A stretch of DNA of 43,786 nt from Planctomycetota bacterium (lineage in GTDB: Bacteria; Planctomycetota; UBA1135; UBA2386), in assembly GCA_016795295.1 (NCBI GenBank), contig JAEUHP010000302.1, forward strand, positions 1 to 43,786, read 5' to 3'. Position numbers and translations under genes: made by a program. Positions 1 to 7,992 of the stretch are shown here, piece after piece. Numbering within the stretch: the first letter of the stretch is position 1; each line of letters begins with the position of its first letter. The notes under the pieces are model-generated. The model saw only the letters and a program-made list of their open reading frames with translations. It did no database searches and was not told the origin of the DNA.

Positions 1-1
1 G

Positions 2-253
2 CAATTCGTGTCGTTCCTGCCCGGCACGTCGCCGATCGGCGGCTGCCAGTTGGCGCTCGGCCTGCCGATGGTGGGCGGGCCGGCGGGATTCGCCGACGCG
101 TTCGGGGCAATCAGCCATCCGTTCCCGATTCCCACCCATCCGAGCTACCTGGGCCTCAACTTCTTCTTCCAGTACGGCGTCGCCGATCCCGGCGGTGTCA
201 TCTGGGGGGCGTTCGCGTCGACCGGCGGGCTGCAGGTGCGCATCGGCTCGTAG
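2..253 (+). CDS. C-terminal end of a secreted protein (5' end outside window)
   Basis: The reading frame is open from the first complete codon at base 2 to a TAG stop at 251-253, so only the last 83 residues or so are seen. The tail ends with a pattern of hydrophobic residues (GLNFFFQYGV) followed about 20 residues later by STGGLQVRIG. The same kind of tail (G-x2-F-x2-Q, then S-N-G-L-Q) ends the secreted protein at 10522-12780 and the remnant at 3400-3549. I infer a large exported protein with a C-terminal beta-sandwich tail; the body and function of the protein cannot be read here. The methionine at base 8 is probably internal. Confidence 0.6.
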   Translation, partial: QFVSFLPGTSPIGGCQLALGLPMVGGPAGFADAFGAISHPFPIPTHPSYLGLNFFFQYGVADPGGVIWGAFASTGGLQVRIGS

Positions 254-302
254 TTTCGCCTGCCGCCACGCTGTCGCGCACGAGCTTGCGCGGCCTGCCG
301 CC

Positions 303-310
303 GCTAGAGT
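303..310 (+). promoter_or_regulatory. -10-like box GCTAGAGT upstream of the DUF808 gene
   Basis: The octamer GCTAGAGT ends 28 bases before the ATG at 339. TA steps are rare in this GC-rich DNA, and similar GCTA-NNN-T boxes stand before several other genes in the window. No -35 element is recognisable. This is an inference from recurrence only. Confidence 0.3.
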
Positions 311-338
311 CCGCGCCCGGAAGCACCCGCCCAGCACC

Positions 339-1235
339 ATGGCATCCAGTCTGTTCGCACTGCTCGACGACATCGCGACGCTGACCAAGCTCGCCGTCAA
401 GAAGACCGCCGGCGTGCTGGGCGACGACCTGGCCTTGAACGCCGACCAGGTCACCGGCGTCGACGCCCACCGCGAACTGCCGGTCGTGTGGGCGGTGGCC
501 AAGGGCTCGCTGCGCAACAAGGCCGTGCTGGTTCCGGCCGCGCTGGCGATCAGCGCGGTCGCACCCTGGGCGGTTACGGCTCTGCTCGTCGTGGGTGGTG
601 CCTATCTGTGCTTCGAAGGCGTGGAGAAGCTGGCCCATGCGCTGCTGCACCGCCGCGCCGGGAGCGAGGCGCACGAACGGCTGCGCGCCGCGGCAGCGGA
701 CCCGACGGTCGACCTGGTGGAGCTCGAACGCGACCAGATCCGCGGCGCCATCCGCACCGACTTCGTGCTGTCGGCCGAGATCCTCGTCATCACGCTGGGC
801 ACCGTCGCCAGCGCGCCGTTCGGCCGGCAAGTGGGCGTCCTGGTCGCCATCAGCTTGCTGATGACGGTCGGCGTCTATGGCCTCGTCGCTGGCATCGTCA
901 AGATGGACGACGCCGGGCTGGCGCTCAGCCGCCGTCGCTCGGCAACTTCCCGCTGGCTCGGTCGGCTGCTGCTGGCCAGCGCTCCGTGGCTGCTGCGCGC
1001 CCTCTCCGTCGCCGGCACGGCCGCGATGTTCCTGGTCGGCGGTGGCATCGTCACGCACGCGGTGCCTTGGCTGCACCACGGCCAGGAAGCGGCGGAAGCA
1101 GTCGTTCCGGGCCTACCAGGAGCCGTGCTGGGGATGCTGTTCGCCGCCGGGATCGGGGTCGCGCTCGGCATGCTGGTGTTGCTGGCCGTGCAAGCGTCAC
1201 GCCGCTTCGGCGCGGGCCGCGGCCCCGCGAAGTGA
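339..1235 (+). CDS. DUF808 family (YedI-like) inner membrane protein
   Basis: The 298-residue product matches the DUF808/YedI family along its length. It opens with the family's N-terminal block (SLFALLDDIATLTKLAVKKT), has the conserved segment GSLRNKAVLVPAALAISA, and has several hydrophobic helices (roughly residues 67-95, 145-185, 207-240 and 260-288). The molecular role of this family is not established. A longer reading frame starts at 195, but it would overlap the preceding gene and add a non-hydrophobic Arg-rich leader. The ATG at 339 fits the family start. The tgt-like gene follows after 96 bases on the same strand, so the two could be co-transcribed, but nothing links their functions. 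Confidence 0.85.
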   Translation: MASSLFALLDDIATLTKLAVKKTAGVLGDDLALNADQVTGVDAHRELPVVWAVAKGSLRNKAVLVPAALAISAVAPWAVTALLVVGGAYLCFEGVEKLAHALLHRRAGSEAHERLRAAAADPTVDLVELERDQIRGAIRTDFVLSAEILVITLGTVASAPFGRQVGVLVAISLLMTVGVYGLVAGIVKMDDAGLALSRRRSATSRWLGRLLLASAPWLLRALSVAGTAAMFLVGGGIVTHAVPWLHHGQEAAEAVVPGLPGAVLGMLFAAGIGVALGMLVLLAVQASRRFGAGRGPAK

Positions 1236-1331
1236 CACAGGCGCGCACCACTACGCGCCGCTCCGAGCGTTTCGCGGCATGGGCGCATCGCACCCTGTCG
1301 CCCTGCCCCACGGTCGGGTAAGCCAGTTCGC

Positions 1332-3332
1332 GTGCCGCTCACGTTCTCGATCCTGGCCACCGCTGGCCAAGCCCGCGCGGGCTGCATCACCACCACCCAC
1401 GGCGCGATCCAGACGCCCGCATTCATGCCGGTGGGCACGCGTGCTGCCGTCACGGGGCTCACGGCGCAGGAACTGCGCGAACTCGGCGCGGAGATGATCC
1501 TCGGCAACACCTACCACCTCGCGCTGCGGCCGGGGCCCGAGGCGATGCGACAGCTCGGGGGACTGCATCGGTTCATGGGCTGGGAGCGTGGCATCCTCAC
1601 CGACTCGGGAGGTTTCCAGATCTTCTCCCTGGCGCAGGACCGGGTGGTGACCGAGGCCGGCGCACGCTTCCGCAGCTATGTCGACGGTCGGGAACACCTG
1701 CTGACCCCGGAATCCTCGATCGCGATGCAGGAAGCGCTCGGCAGCGACGTGATGATGGTGCTCGACGTGTGCCCGCCGTCGTCGGCTCCGGCGGCGGAGA
1801 TCGAAGCGGCGCTGCAACGCACCCACCGTTGGGCCCTGCGCAGCCTCGCGGCACGGCGCTCCGACGCACAGGCGCTGTTCGCGATCGTGCAGGGTGGCTT
1901 GTCCCTGCCGTGGCGCGCGCAGTCGGCGGAGTTTCTGGCCCAGCACGCGTTCGACGGCTTCGCCATCGGCGGAGTGGCGGTCGGTGACACCCGCAGCCAG
2001 CGCAGCGAGGTGATTGCCGCTGCAGCAGAACGACTGCCACACCATCGGCCGCGCTACCTGATGGGGGTCGGCACCCCGCCGGAGATCCTGCTGGCGATCG
2101 CGTTGGGCGTCGACCTGTTCGATTGCGTGCTGCCGACGTCGCTGGCGTTCCAGGGCACCGCGTTCACGAGCACCGGCCGCGTGCGCCTGGCACGCCTGGA
2201 GCATCGCCTCGCCGACGTGCCGTTGGACGCGGACTGCACGTGCCCGACGTGCCGCAGCCACCCGCGCAGCTATCTGCACCATCTGCTGAAGAGTCGAGAA
2301 ACGCTGCTGCCGCGGCTGCTGGCGCTGCACAACCTGCACCACTACCTGGAGCTGATGCGCCGCGCGCGCGCAGCGATCCACGCCGGCCAGTATGCAGCGT
2401 TCTTGCGCACGACCCTGCAAGCGATCGATCGTCACGAACACGACACGAGCGCGCGCCCCCCGGGCCGGCGCCCCGCAACCCCCGCCAGCAGCGAGCCGGC
2501 GCCGCTCGCGCCGCGCTTCGAAATCGTCAGCACGACCTCGGGCGCACCCGCCGTGCTCGATCGCCAGGTGGGCGAAGTGATGCACCCGGGCCTCGGTGCC
2601 ACGGCCGAGGCCGAACAGCTCTACGTGACGCAAGCGCGGCTCGCCGCACGCCTGGCAGAAGGCGGTGCGCCGCTGGTGCTGTTCGATGTCGGCCTGGGCG
2701 CGGCCGCCAATGCGCTCGCGGCGCTGCGCTGCGCGCGCGCGGCGCCGGCGGGTGCACGGCGGCTGCTGGTCTACAGTTTCGAACACGACCTCGGCGCACT
2801 CACGCTGGCCGCTTCGGCCGACGGTGCGGCGCGACTGCACTGGTCGGCCGCGGATCGCGCCGCCGCGGTCGCGTTGCTCGAGCACGGTGCGCACGAAGAG
2901 CCGGGACTCCGCTGGCAACTGTTGGCGGGCGATGCACTCGACGCACTCGCGCGCGTGCCGCAGCCCGCCGATCTCGTGTTCTGGGACCCCTGGTCGAAGC
3001 GCCGCAACGAAGAGCTCTGGACCGCGCGCGCGTTCGCCACGCTCCGGGCCCGCTGCGCGCCGGGGGCCGAGCTGTTCACCTATTCGCGCGCCACCGCGGT
3101 GCGCAGCGCCCTGTTGCTGGCCGGCTTCCACGTCGGGACCGGAGCTGTGGTGGGCACCAAGGAAACCACTGCGGCCGCGTTGGCGCCGGTGCAGCCAGCA
3201 CAGCCGCTCGATCGGCGTTGGCTGGCCCGCTTGCAGCGCTCGTCGGCGGGCTGGCCGAGCGACGTCCCCGCGGCGGAGGTGCCCGCGGCCATGCTGCGGA
3301 TCGCTGCGCACCCGCAGTTCGCCCCGGCCTGA
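1332..3332 (+). CDS. tgt: tRNA-guanine transglycosylase fused to an MnmD-like methyltransferase domain
   Basis: The 666-residue protein has two parts. Residues 1-370 are tRNA-guanine(34) transglycosylase (queuosine pathway): DSGGFQ with general base D91, IVQGG at 185-189, AIGG at 211-214, proposed nucleophile D264 in DLFDCV, and the zinc ligands C302, C304, C307 and H333, which fall at the same numbers as in the E. coli enzyme. Residues 400-666 resemble the SAM-dependent MnmD half of MnmC: a glycine-rich motif at 451-458 (FDVGLGAA), the motif FWDPWSKRRNEELW at 550-563 (usually D-x-FSPxxNPELW), and TYSRATAVRSALLLAGF at 583-599. A Pro/Ala/Arg-rich linker joins them. The GTG at 1332 is the start because it fits the family N-terminus. 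Oddities: the usual PTRNARNG loop after the nucleophile reads PTSLAFQG, and the family's GLAVGE reads GVAVGD. Both halves are known tRNA wobble-position enzymes; their cooperation is inference. Confidence 0.9.
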   Translation: MPLTFSILATAGQARAGCITTTHGAIQTPAFMPVGTRAAVTGLTAQELRELGAEMILGNTYHLALRPGPEAMRQLGGLHRFMGWERGILTDSGGFQIFSLAQDRVVTEAGARFRSYVDGREHLLTPESSIAMQEALGSDVMMVLDVCPPSSAPAAEIEAALQRTHRWALRSLAARRSDAQALFAIVQGGLSLPWRAQSAEFLAQHAFDGFAIGGVAVGDTRSQRSEVIAAAAERLPHHRPRYLMGVGTPPEILLAIALGVDLFDCVLPTSLAFQGTAFTSTGRVRLARLEHRLADVPLDADCTCPTCRSHPRSYLHHLLKSRETLLPRLLALHNLHHYLELMRRARAAIHAGQYAAFLRTTLQAIDRHEHDTSARPPGRRPATPASSEPAPLAPRFEIVSTTSGAPAVLDRQVGEVMHPGLGATAEAEQLYVTQARLAARLAEGGAPLVLFDVGLGAAANALAALRCARAAPAGARRLLVYSFEHDLGALTLAASADGAARLHWSAADRAAAVALLEHGAHEEPGLRWQLLAGDALDALARVPQPADLVFWDPWSKRRNEELWTARAFATLRARCAPGAELFTYSRATAVRSALLLAGFHVGTGAVVGTKETTAAALAPVQPAQPLDRRWLARLQRSSAGWPSDVPAAEVPAAMLRIAAHPQFAPA

Positions 3333-3399
3333 GACCGACCGGCGCTGGGGCGGTTCCAGACGCCGGGTGCGATGCATCGGTCGACGCAGCTCGGCAGAA

Positions 3400-3549
3400 G
3401 CGGTCGCTTCGGGCGACCGTGTCCCGTTCACGCCCTCGCTGGTCGGCCAGTCGCTGTTCGCGCAGCTTTCGCCTTGGGAGTTCCTGCCCGGTGGCGCCGT
3501 GCAGATTTCGAGCTCCAACGGCCTGCAGCTGAACTTCGGCGCGTTCTGA
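3400..3549 (+). pseudogene. Orphan C-terminal remnant of a secreted protein
   Basis: A short open stretch ends at a stop at 3547-3549 and encodes a typical secreted-protein tail: LVGQSLFAQL, about 15 residues, then SSNGLQLNFGAF. This matches the C-terminal tail type of the genes at 2-253 and 10522-12780. There is no start, signal peptide or domain body in the same frame; further upstream the frame only runs antiparallel in logic to the tgt gene. I read it as the leftover 3' end of a deleted gene, or less likely a small independent ORF. Confidence 0.5.
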
Positions 3550-3611
3550 GCCGCGCACCAGCGCTTGGTGCTGCCACGCTCCCCGGCAGCGGCCCCCACT
3601 GGCCAGTCGGA

Positions 3612-3633
3612 AGCCGGCCCAGGCAGGCCGGCT
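3612..3633. terminator. Strong GC hairpin between converging units
   Basis: A perfect 8-bp inverted repeat (AGCCGGCC, loop CAGGCA, GGCCGGCT) lies 2 bases past the stop codon of the minus-strand gene at 3636-5021 and downstream of the plus-strand remnant ending at 3549. There is no long T run on either side, so it may work as a rho-independent-like or transcript-end hairpin in either direction. Confidence 0.55.
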
Positions 3634-3635
3634 CT

Positions 3636-5021
3636 TCAGCGTGCTCCACTGGCCTGGGCGGTGGACAGATCCAAGGCTTGCATGCCCCCAGGTGTGACAG
3701 TGACTTGCCGGGCAACCAGCAAGGCGCCTCTTGCATCCAACAGACGAACCAGAAGGCGACCAGCAGGTACCGCCCCGAAGTCGAACGCGCCGGAGGCATC
3801 GAGACCGCCCCGCAGGACCTGCAGCAGGCTGGCTGGGGGAGTCTCCATGTCCAATGGCACGATCTCGACCCGCGTGTTCGTTGGGTGTCCCAATGCCTGC
3901 CCTCGAATCTGCGCCAGCGCCGCCACCGGGTTGGGCAAGTCCAAGTGCAGGTGTTGGCCGGCATGGACTTGCAGAGTCCGGCCTGGACCGGCGCCGACCA
4001 CCAGGGACGCTACATATGCTCGCGCATCTCCGCCTCGAGGCTGCAAACGAACGTCATACATGCCAGGCGCGAGACCCTCGATCTGGTAACTCCCGTCCTT
4101 CACCGTCACCGCGCGCACGTACCCGCGCACGTCGACGATCTCGATCGAGAACTGCTCCTCTGCGCCGTGACGCCAGGGCTGGACCCGCCCCGACACGACA
4201 GCATTCCCCGTCAGACGCAGGCGCAGCTCCACTGGCCGTCCCAATTCACAATCGACTTCACGCTCCAGGGCTGCATGCCCTGCGGCTTCGACCCGCAACA
4301 CATACCGCCTTGGCGGCAACGGTGGCAGAGCAAAGGACCCGTCGGCTTCAGTCACCGCGCCCGCTTCGCCATCGTCGGCCATTGCCACCCAGGCTCCGGC
4401 TATCGGGTTGTCCTTGGCGTCGCTGACGACACCGCGAACGGTGACGGCTCGGACGACGCGCACCACCTGCGGCGCGGGTCCAACAGACGGTACTTGCAGG
4501 CACACTTCCACGGGCAATCCGTCCTGGGGCCAAACCTGCAGCAAGTGCTGACCCGCATCGCTTGGCGGAAGACGAATCTCCCCATCCAGCGAAGCGACTG
4601 GAACACTTCCCGGCAGGGGGATCGCCGGCAATGGGGCCGCGGCGCCACTCGCCGTCGCCGGCCTTCGCAACACGAGATGACGGATGCTCGCAGCGGTGAC
4701 AGGCGATCCATCTTCGTACTGCACCTTGACGATCACCGCGACCGCCCGGGAACCGCGCGGGTCCGACGGGTCTTCACGGAGTCGCTCGCCAGATTGTTCC
4801 AGCCAGTGAGGCGCCACGCCGGACCGGGCTGCCTCTTCAGGGCGCGTTGGCGTCACCTCGGTCCCGCCGAAGTCGTCCGGGCCCGAGGAGCAACCCTCGG
4901 TGCCGCGCGCAGCCTCGACCTCGCTGGGCGACCAACACAACCCAAGCAGTCCGGCTCCCAGGAGCAGCAACAATCCTGCTCCCAGGAACCGCAACGGCAG
5001 GCGACGCGTTCGTTCTTTCAC
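3636..5021 (-). CDS. Membrane-anchored or secreted carboxypeptidase-regulatory-like domain protein
   Basis: The 461-residue product begins with a basic stretch and one hydrophobic helix (residues 11-29, ending in a Cys-Trp pair), followed by a low-complexity linker and beta-rich repeats. One clear carboxypeptidase-regulatory-like (CarboxypepD_reg) module is at about 195-258: VRGVVSDAKDNPIAGAWV, then ADGSFALPPLPPRRY. A second is near 275-330 (VSGRVQP, then DGSYQIEGLAPGMYDVRL). These modules are Ig-like folds used for binding or spacing outside the membrane; no enzyme motif is seen. The GTG start at 5021 overlaps the TGA stop of the phoX-like gene (GTGA, 4 bases), so translation is probably coupled. 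The ligand is unknown. Confidence 0.75.
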   Translation of the reverse strand: MKERTRRLPLRFLGAGLLLLLGAGLLGLCWSPSEVEAARGTEGCSSGPDDFGGTEVTPTRPEEAARSGVAPHWLEQSGERLREDPSDPRGSRAVAVIVKVQYEDGSPVTAASIRHLVLRRPATASGAAAPLPAIPLPGSVPVASLDGEIRLPPSDAGQHLLQVWPQDGLPVEVCLQVPSVGPAPQVVRVVRAVTVRGVVSDAKDNPIAGAWVAMADDGEAGAVTEADGSFALPPLPPRRYVLRVEAAGHAALEREVDCELGRPVELRLRLTGNAVVSGRVQPWRHGAEEQFSIEIVDVRGYVRAVTVKDGSYQIEGLAPGMYDVRLQPRGGDARAYVASLVVGAGPGRTLQVHAGQHLHLDLPNPVAALAQIRGQALGHPTNTRVEIVPLDMETPPASLLQVLRGGLDASGAFDFGAVPAGRLLVRLLDARGALLVARQVTVTPGGMQALDLSTAQASGAR

Positions 5022-7015
5022 TGGCCGATCTTGCCGCCGTCGATCCGAGTGATGACCAAGGTCGCAGGACGCGGCCGGCGGCCACTGCCAAACGGCCAGG
5101 AGCTGACTCGTGTGGGGTTCTGCACGGTCGGCGCGCCACCCGCCTGGTTGTTCCAGAAGGTGGTCGACTCACCCGGGTGCTGCACGTTGCAGAACATCGT
5201 GCGCATGTCCGGCGTCATGCAGACGCCCGTGATCTCGCAGCCGCGCGGCCCCACCAGGAACCGACGCAAGTCCCCGTTCCGCGGGTCGCATGCGAGCATC
5301 ATGTTGTTGCCGATGTTGTCGTAACCGCGGTCGGCTCGATTCTGCGAGCTGTTGCTGATGTCGGTCTGGATCCAGAGGATCCCATCGTTGTCGGACCACA
5401 CACCGTCCGGCGAGCCGAAGATCGCTTGGTTGGCCGGAACGGCGGGATCATAGGCCGAATCACCAGCCAGCAAGAACACCTCCCACTGGAAGTCGGTCTC
5501 GGTGTGGTCACCGCGAGTTTCGCGGAACCGCACGATGTGGCCGTAAGGATTCGGATCACGATTGCTGTTGACTGGGGCGCCGTTGCCACTGCCGTTGGTC
5601 AGCGTCAAGTAGACGAACCCAGTCTGCTCTTCGACGGTGACCCACTCTGGGCGGTGCAACCGAGTTGCCCCGACAGCATCGGCCGCCATGCGTGTGCGCA
5701 GCAGAACATCGGCCTGGTCGACCCAGCCGTTGGCGACGGTCAACGCTCCCTGGCCATGCACCAAGGGGATCCAACGGCCCGAGCCATTGGCGTCGAACTG
5801 TGCAACGTAGAGAACCCCATGGTCGAGCGGACTCTCGTTGCGGGCCCTGTGCTGCCGCCAAGGCCGATTGCTCACATACTTGTAGAAGTAGTCGCCGTTC
5901 TCGTCGTCGCCACTGTACACGACCACCCGCCCACGCGATTCGGTGCAGGTGGCGCCTTCGTGCTTGAAGCGTCCCAGCGCAGTACGCTTGACCGGTGTCG
6001 ACTGCGGATCGAGCGGATTGATCTCGACGCACCACCCGAAGTGGTTCAGTTCGTTGCGGTTGACGGCGAGGTCGAATCGCGGCTCGGCACGATGCCAGTT
6101 GTAGCCGAATCCAGAACGGGAGACGCCGTAGCGGGCCTCCAGAGGCGTCGGCGTCCAGGTCGGATCGTCGGTGCCGAAGTAGCCGTTCCAGTTCTCTTCG
6201 CAGGCAAGGTACGTTCCCCACGGCGTGACGCCGTGGGCGCAGTTGTTCAGGGTTCCTCGCGGAGCACCCGTGATGTTGGATTGCAGCATCGGGTGATTCT
6301 TCGGCACCGGACCACTGAAGTGCACCGGGGTGTTTCCGGTGACCCGGCGGTTGAACGGGGAGTCCACCACGTGGCTCCAGTTGCCGTGGTTGTCGCGGCG
6401 GATCTCGATGACGCTGACTCCGTGCCCGGCAAGCGCCTTCTGCACCTTCTCGCGGCCGGCGGCGTCATTGGTGATGGTCGAGCCCTGGGCGGCCGAGTAG
6501 ATCTGGTTGGCGTCCGTGTACTCGTGGTTCACCACCAGGAGGCCACGGCGGTTGCCGGCCTGACCGCCGTGGATCGGGAAGAAATGCATGCCATCGTGGT
6601 TGAACCCCACCTGGCGCTCCTGATCGGCGGCCGTGTTGGAGGCATCTTCCTGGAAGGCGGGCACGTTGCTCCACAGGGGCGTACCCCACGGGACGATCAC
6701 TTGCACGCGATAGCCCGCGGGAACGGTGACCGCATCGTCGGAGTTGGGCGCAATCTGGGTGAAACCCAGCCGCGAGACAACCGCGTCCGTGGCCTCGGAG
6801 AGAATTCCGTTGCTGTCCTGTGCTGCCGCCCCGACGCGCGCAGCGACGCCCGCGAACGCGCGGCCAGCGAAGAAGTGCATCGCCGCCAGGCCGAGAGCGC
6901 CACGCATCAGACCGCGTCGACTGGTTGGTGTATGGATGATGTCAGCAAGGCTGGGATTCCGCGTAGGATTCGATCCGTTCGGGTTCTCGTCGCCGAGGAT
7001 GATTTCGTCGCTCAT
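5018..7015 (-). CDS. phoX: PhoX-family (DUF839) phosphatase with Tat signal
   Basis: The 665-residue product belongs to the PhoX family, Tat-exported alkaline phosphatases that release phosphate from organic esters outside the cytoplasm using Ca2+ and Fe3+. The start at 7015 gives MSDEIILGDENPN, the usual family N-terminus; an in-frame start 14 codons upstream is less likely. A twin-arginine signal is at residues 32-37 (SRRGLM) followed by a hydrophobic stretch to about 52. Family motifs seen in order are FNHDGMHFFP, VVNHEYTD, NCAHGVTPWGTYLACEENW, RFKHEGATC, YSGDDENGDYFYKYV, EWVTVEEQTGFVYLTLTN, and FGSPDGVWSDNDGILWIQTD near the C-terminus. Length fits the family. It lies divergent from tatA, and its stop overlaps the start of the downstream gene. 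No Pho box was recognised upstream. Confidence 0.9.
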   Translation of the reverse strand: MSDEIILGDENPNGSNPTRNPSLADIIHTPTSRRGLMRGALGLAAMHFFAGRAFAGVAARVGAAAQDSNGILSEATDAVVSRLGFTQIAPNSDDAVTVPAGYRVQVIVPWGTPLWSNVPAFQEDASNTAADQERQVGFNHDGMHFFPIHGGQAGNRRGLLVVNHEYTDANQIYSAAQGSTITNDAAGREKVQKALAGHGVSVIEIRRDNHGNWSHVVDSPFNRRVTGNTPVHFSGPVPKNHPMLQSNITGAPRGTLNNCAHGVTPWGTYLACEENWNGYFGTDDPTWTPTPLEARYGVSRSGFGYNWHRAEPRFDLAVNRNELNHFGWCVEINPLDPQSTPVKRTALGRFKHEGATCTESRGRVVVYSGDDENGDYFYKYVSNRPWRQHRARNESPLDHGVLYVAQFDANGSGRWIPLVHGQGALTVANGWVDQADVLLRTRMAADAVGATRLHRPEWVTVEEQTGFVYLTLTNGSGNGAPVNSNRDPNPYGHIVRFRETRGDHTETDFQWEVFLLAGDSAYDPAVPANQAIFGSPDGVWSDNDGILWIQTDISNSSQNRADRGYDNIGNNMMLACDPRNGDLRRFLVGPRGCEITGVCMTPDMRTMFCNVQHPGESTTFWNNQAGGAPTVQNPTRVSSWPFGSGRRPRPATLVITRIDGGKIGQ

Positions 7016-7425
7016 GGGTCTTGGACTTCGTTGGCTGTTGGTTGCGTCTGCGAGCATTCCGACACCAGTGCCGTGCTCACACGCAAGAGAAGCCGCGGCT
7101 GCGCAAGAAGCTGGGGGTGCGACATGAAGGTTCGTTGAATCCGCAGACTTGGCTCACCTGCATCGCGACCCGGCCGCTGCCGCCGTCTCCCAGATCAGCG
7201 AGCCATCGGTTTCATGAACTCCGCGCAGATCGCTTCTTGTTCCAGTCTTGTCGCAATCGACATGCCCCCAGATAGCGTTCGCTTCCGGTTGGCACGGACC
7301 AAGGGCGCAGACCGCGCTCCATCGACGGCGGTCTGCGCACACTCGACTCTCAGTTACTCGACTCGCTGGCAGCCCGAGACCCAGGCATCTGGCCCAAACC
7401 ACTTCCGACAAGACAGGTGCTCAGC
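7016..7425. promoter_or_regulatory. Divergent intergenic region between phoX-like gene and tatA
   Basis: These 410 bases separate two divergently transcribed genes and must hold both promoters. I see no convincing -35/-10 pair, no repeated PhoB-type half-sites and no coding sequence of family quality. Confidence 0.35.
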
Positions 7426-7596
7426 ATGCTCGCCTTCGGCATCCCCAACGGCTGGGAATGGATCATCATTCTGTTGGTGATCCTGCTTCTGTTCGGCCAC
7501 CGACTGCCTGGAATGGCCCGCGCCCTGGGCTCGGGCATCACCGAATTCAAACGCGGAATCACGGAGGGAGCCGAGAAGAGCGACGGCCAGCAGTAG
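7426..7596 (+). CDS. tatA: TatA/TatE-type twin-arginine translocase subunit (56 aa)
   Basis: This short gene encodes 56 residues. It reads MLAFGIPNGWEWIIILLVIL at residues 1-20, then LLFGHRLPGMARALG at 21-35, then an amphipathic helix with GITEFKRGI. A short N-terminal segment, one transmembrane helix (about 10-23), the FG hinge and a charged amphipathic helix are the complete TatA architecture. TatA oligomers form the pore that exports folded, cofactor-bearing proteins with RR signals. The stop TAG is at 7594-7596. A GTG three codons upstream (7417) is an alternative start. It sits divergent from a PhoX-family Tat substrate, and the old yellow enzyme at 20224 also carries an RR signal. No tatB or tatC is in the window. 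At 56 residues it is short but within the range of the family. Confidence 0.85.
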   Translation: MLAFGIPNGWEWIIILLVILLLFGHRLPGMARALGSGITEFKRGITEGAEKSDGQQ

Positions 7597-7992
7597 CCTG
7601 CAGGCGGCAAGACTGTCGCCAAGAGGGCCCCTTCGGCACGTTCGAGGGCTTTCTGCAGGGTTTGGGCGCGGAAGAACCACCGGCCACCACCTGGGTGGGG
7701 GGCCGTCGTGCCGCCCTGGGAGGTCGTTCCGGCGAGACGGATGCCTACCCCTTGACAGCGACCTCGCGAAGCGGGCGGCTCCGCCTGCCGAGGCTTCACA
7801 GTGCAGCGCGGGAGCTGGTCGCACGCGCCGAGCGGACTGCAAGCCCTGCACGAAGCGGCTGCGGCAGTTCCGGTGCCGAGCTGCCAACGTCTTCTCGAAC
7901 TCCTCACGCAGACTGCACGGCAGCCATGCATGGATGCGGAGGGTGGTTTCGCACGGCCAGCCACTCGGCCGAAACCGCCTCATCGGACTGCC
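7597..7992 (+). other. Intergenic stretch without a recognisable gene
   Basis: About 396 bases between tatA and the next plus-strand gene. A TTGACA at 7752-7757 has no -10 partner at normal spacing. A near-perfect GC hairpin (GCGGGCG, loop GCTC, CGCCTGC) lies around 7771-7788 and could mark the end of the tatA transcript. No reading frame here resembles a protein I know. Confidence 0.3.

Noticed and set aside
1251..3599. A 782-residue minus-strand frame over tgt
   Set aside because: Arg/Gln/Ala-rich shadow of the tgt fusion, without family motifs.
7752..7757. TTGACA in the gap upstream of the phytase-like gene
   Set aside because: No matching -10 hexamer 15-19 bases downstream; single hexamers occur by chance.
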